DNA of 64,000 nt, from assembly GCA_026705445.1 (NCBI GenBank), contig JAPPAR010000013.1, positions 80,564 through 144,563 of the forward strand, written 5' to 3'. This stretch comes from Candidatus Dadabacteria bacterium. Lineage in GTDB: Bacteria > Desulfobacterota_D > UBA1144 > Nemesobacterales > Nemesobacteraceae. Made by a program: the position numbers and the translations under genes. Below are positions 63,878-64,000 of this stretch, piece after piece. The notes beneath the pieces are model-generated. The model ran no database searches. It saw only the letters and a program-made list of their open reading frames with translations, and was not told the DNA's origin. How positions within the stretch are numbered: the stretch's first letter is position 1; each line of letters opens with the position of its first letter.

Positions 63878-64000
63878 TCGAAACTGGGAGTTGGGCAAAA
63901 TAGTCTTAGTCGGTCTGCATCAAGTTATCTAATTGAAGTATTAGGCCGAACTTCATTTGCCAAAACAGCGTTTTGATCAATAACGACGGGGGGATTGTGC
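63878..64000. other. Trailing region at the window edge
   Basis: The last 123 bp show no gene or terminator that I can support; the right edge may cut a following feature. Confidence 0.4.

Overview
The window is a 64 kb piece of a Gram-negative bacterial chromosome with moderate GC and compact, mostly operonic genes. An outer-membrane beta-barrel protein, a lipoprotein, UppP, HtpX and the mix of housekeeping genes suggest a deep-branching lineage of the Dadabacteria/Deltaproteobacteria kind. That placement is inference from gene content; no rRNA is present to test it. Three tRNA genes are visible: Ser-CGA, Phe-GAA and Glu-CTC.

Layout. 0-7.4 kb: central carbon metabolism (transketolase, a transaldolase-less PGI, RpiA), a CBS-domain protein and a long nitrite/sulfite reductase. 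7.5-14 kb: DUF4186 protein, a JAMM-DinG helicase fusion, tRNA-Ser, a Fic protein with a palindromic operator, RNase R. 14-17.5 kb: a four-gene operon (XRE regulator, membrane sensor, FxLYD-type lipoprotein, PilM-like ATPase), then a DUF3574 gene split by a frameshift. 17.6-20.6 kb: tRNA-Phe and an Amt-porin operon with a structured leader. 20.6-29 kb: fmt, nadK, prfB (with the +1 recoding site), a decayed toxin beside an intact antitoxin, a class V aminotransferase, aroC and an HpnA-like epimerase. 29-32 kb: an AT-rich island with an integrase and a rearranged restriction-modification locus. 32-34.8 kb: queA, argG. 35-40.1 kb: an unrecognised five-gene cluster (DUF1214, sulfotransferase, two SDRs, SRPBCC). 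40.2-48 kb: pgeF, rluD, SAM hydrolase, MBL hydrolase, pyrF, ispH, a second Fic gene preceded by six identical 40-bp repeats, and an SDR. 48-58 kb: tRNA-Glu, a phosphorylase/phosphoglucomutase pair, a PAP-phosphatase-like gene, uppP, uvrA, a class I glutamine amidotransferase, htpX. 58-64 kb: a divergent pair of possible nuclease/DNA-repair-like genes, mnmG, and an ECF sigma/anti-sigma module.

The most notable items are: (1) the tandem array of palindromes that abuts the start codon of the second Fic gene, paralleled by a different palindrome before the first Fic gene; (2) the R-M island, where a 13-bp inverted repeat sits exactly at the in-frame breakpoint of a split methyltransferase, so that inverting about 0.8 kb would restore a methyltransferase-endonuclease operon; (3) the sulfotransferase/SDR/DUF1214/SRPBCC cluster; (4) two recoding or frameshift sites (prfB and DUF3574); and (5) a terminator-bearing leader in front of the ammonium transporter.
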